Of a stretch of DNA of 5,741 nt, positions 5,265-5,741 are shown piece after piece. The stretch's first letter is position 1. Every line of letters starts with the position of its first letter. The DNA lies in the NCBI GenBank assembly GCA_964568585.1, contig CAZMQI010000064.1, positions 1 through 5,741 of the forward strand, in the 5' to 3' direction. Source of the DNA: RGZA01 sp964568585 (GTDB lineage Bacteria; Pseudomonadota; Alphaproteobacteria; UBA9219; RGZA01). The position numbers and the translations under genes were made by a program. Below the pieces are notes generated by a model. The model saw nothing but the letters and a program-made list of their open reading frames with translations, made no database searches and was not told where the DNA came from.

Positions 5265-5741
5265 TTAGGAATTGGATTGCAGCGTGGTTTTGTCTTCCAC
5301 GACAGCGTCATTCACCTTCTTCAGATAATGGGTGGTGGTTTGACCGCCGTTATTATCCGTGCGGGCTTCAGTTGTTTCAACCGTTCGGGTCTGCGTTCCG
5401 TCCTTATGGGTTTTGGTCGTGGTCTTGTGCGTGGTTTTGGTCAGGTTGCCATCGAAATCACGGTCATCGGACGTCAAGATCTCTTCCTTCACGCGTGTGC
5501 CATCCTTCTCTTTCCAGTGGCGATTATGCGTGGTTACCCAGTTGGAGATGGTTTGCGTGCTGCTATACGTCGTGGTGACTGGCCAGCTTTGCGGCTGCGT
5601 CGTTACGACATAACTGGTGGGTGGATAGTAATACGTCGTGCTGGCCGGAACATATGCCTGTTCGGTGTAATAATAGACAGGTCCAGGCGGCGCAATATAG
5701 GTGGTCTGTGCCATATAGGCAGTGGGGGCTGGTGCTGGCGC
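5265..5741 (-). CDS. Thr/Tyr-rich repeat protein, 5' end outside the window (partial)
   Basis: I do not recognise this protein. The frame stays open to the right edge: upstream of the internal ATG at 5714 it reads APAPAPTAY, in keeping with the Pro/Tyr-rich sequence that follows, and that ATG has no ribosome site. The real start is therefore probably beyond 5741. In numbering from the internal Met, residues 6-50 are rich in Tyr, Pro and Thr, with YYY at 14-16 and 28-30. Residues 71-138 form four 17-residue units, each opening with D/N-G, and Thr makes up about a quarter of the visible protein. There is no Cys and no catalytic motif. The composition suggests an exported or surface protein with beta-strand repeats, and a signal peptide could lie upstream of the window; this is inference. 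It shares a bidirectional terminator with the HU gene. Confidence 0.7.
   Translation of the reverse strand, partial: APAPAPTAYMAQTTYIAPPGPVYYYTEQAYVPASTTYYYPPTSYVVTTQPQSWPVTTTYSSTQTISNWVTTHNRHWKEKDGTRVKEEILTSDDRDFDGNLTKTTHKTTTKTHKDGTQTRTVETTEARTDNNGGQTTTHYLKKVNDAVVEDKTTLQSNS
5301..5504 (-). repeat. Four protein-level repeats of 17 residues (51 bp)
   Basis: In the minus-strand protein, D/N-G pairs occur at residues 71, 88, 105 and 122 (from the internal Met), exactly 17 apart. The units open DGTRVK, DGNLTK, DGTQTR and NGGQTT, giving a loose consensus [DN]-G-x-x-[TV]-[KRT], followed by Thr-rich alternating residues in the middle units. The DNA copies have diverged, so this is a protein repeat rather than a recent tandem duplication. 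Short beta strands joined by DG turns are the natural reading. Confidence 0.65.

Noticed and set aside
1..5741. CRISPR array, tRNA, rRNA, insertion sequence or phage attachment site
   Set aside because: No regularly spaced DNA repeats, cloverleaf-like arms, transposase motifs or terminal inverted repeats were seen on either strand.

Overview
The window looks like part of an alphaproteobacterial chromosome. The main reasons are the gene order (end of clpX, then lon, then an HU gene, all on the + strand) and a Lon protein that follows the proteobacterial LonA pattern closely but carries an acidic C-terminal tail of a kind I associate with alphaproteobacteria. Base composition is close to half G+C and uneven. 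Three 60-base lines inside the minus-strand gene at 131-1507 count about 35% G+C, against 55-58% for three lines inside lon. I cannot name the genus from sequence alone.

Layout. Positions 1-114 hold the last 37 codons of what is most likely clpX. Convergent to it, after only 16 bp, lies a 458-codon minus-strand gene (131-1507) for a putative HExxH zinc metallopeptidase of unknown role. Divergent from that gene, across a 111-bp gap, is a small + strand gene of unknown function (1619-1990). A 276-bp spacer follows, with a heat-shock-like promoter and a leader of about 110 nt. Then come lon (2267-4681), a strong terminator, a 156-bp spacer with two inverted repeats and a second heat-shock-like promoter, and the HU gene (4896-5186). 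A bidirectional terminator (5206-5244) separates HU from a convergent minus-strand gene. That gene runs off the right edge and encodes a Thr/Tyr-rich repeat protein.

How it fits together. ClpX (unfoldase of ClpXP) and Lon are the main ATP-dependent cytoplasmic proteases. HU is a nucleoid protein often found next to lon. The lon and HU promoters share a TTGAA...CCATA architecture, which would fit joint control by an RpoH-type sigma factor. About 2.1 kb separates clpX from lon here and holds two genes I do not regard as part of the core cluster: the metallopeptidase and its divergent small neighbour. Together with the repeat protein at the right edge, these are the least explained parts. The rest is ordinary housekeeping sequence, and I found no CRISPR array, tRNA, rRNA or insertion sequence.
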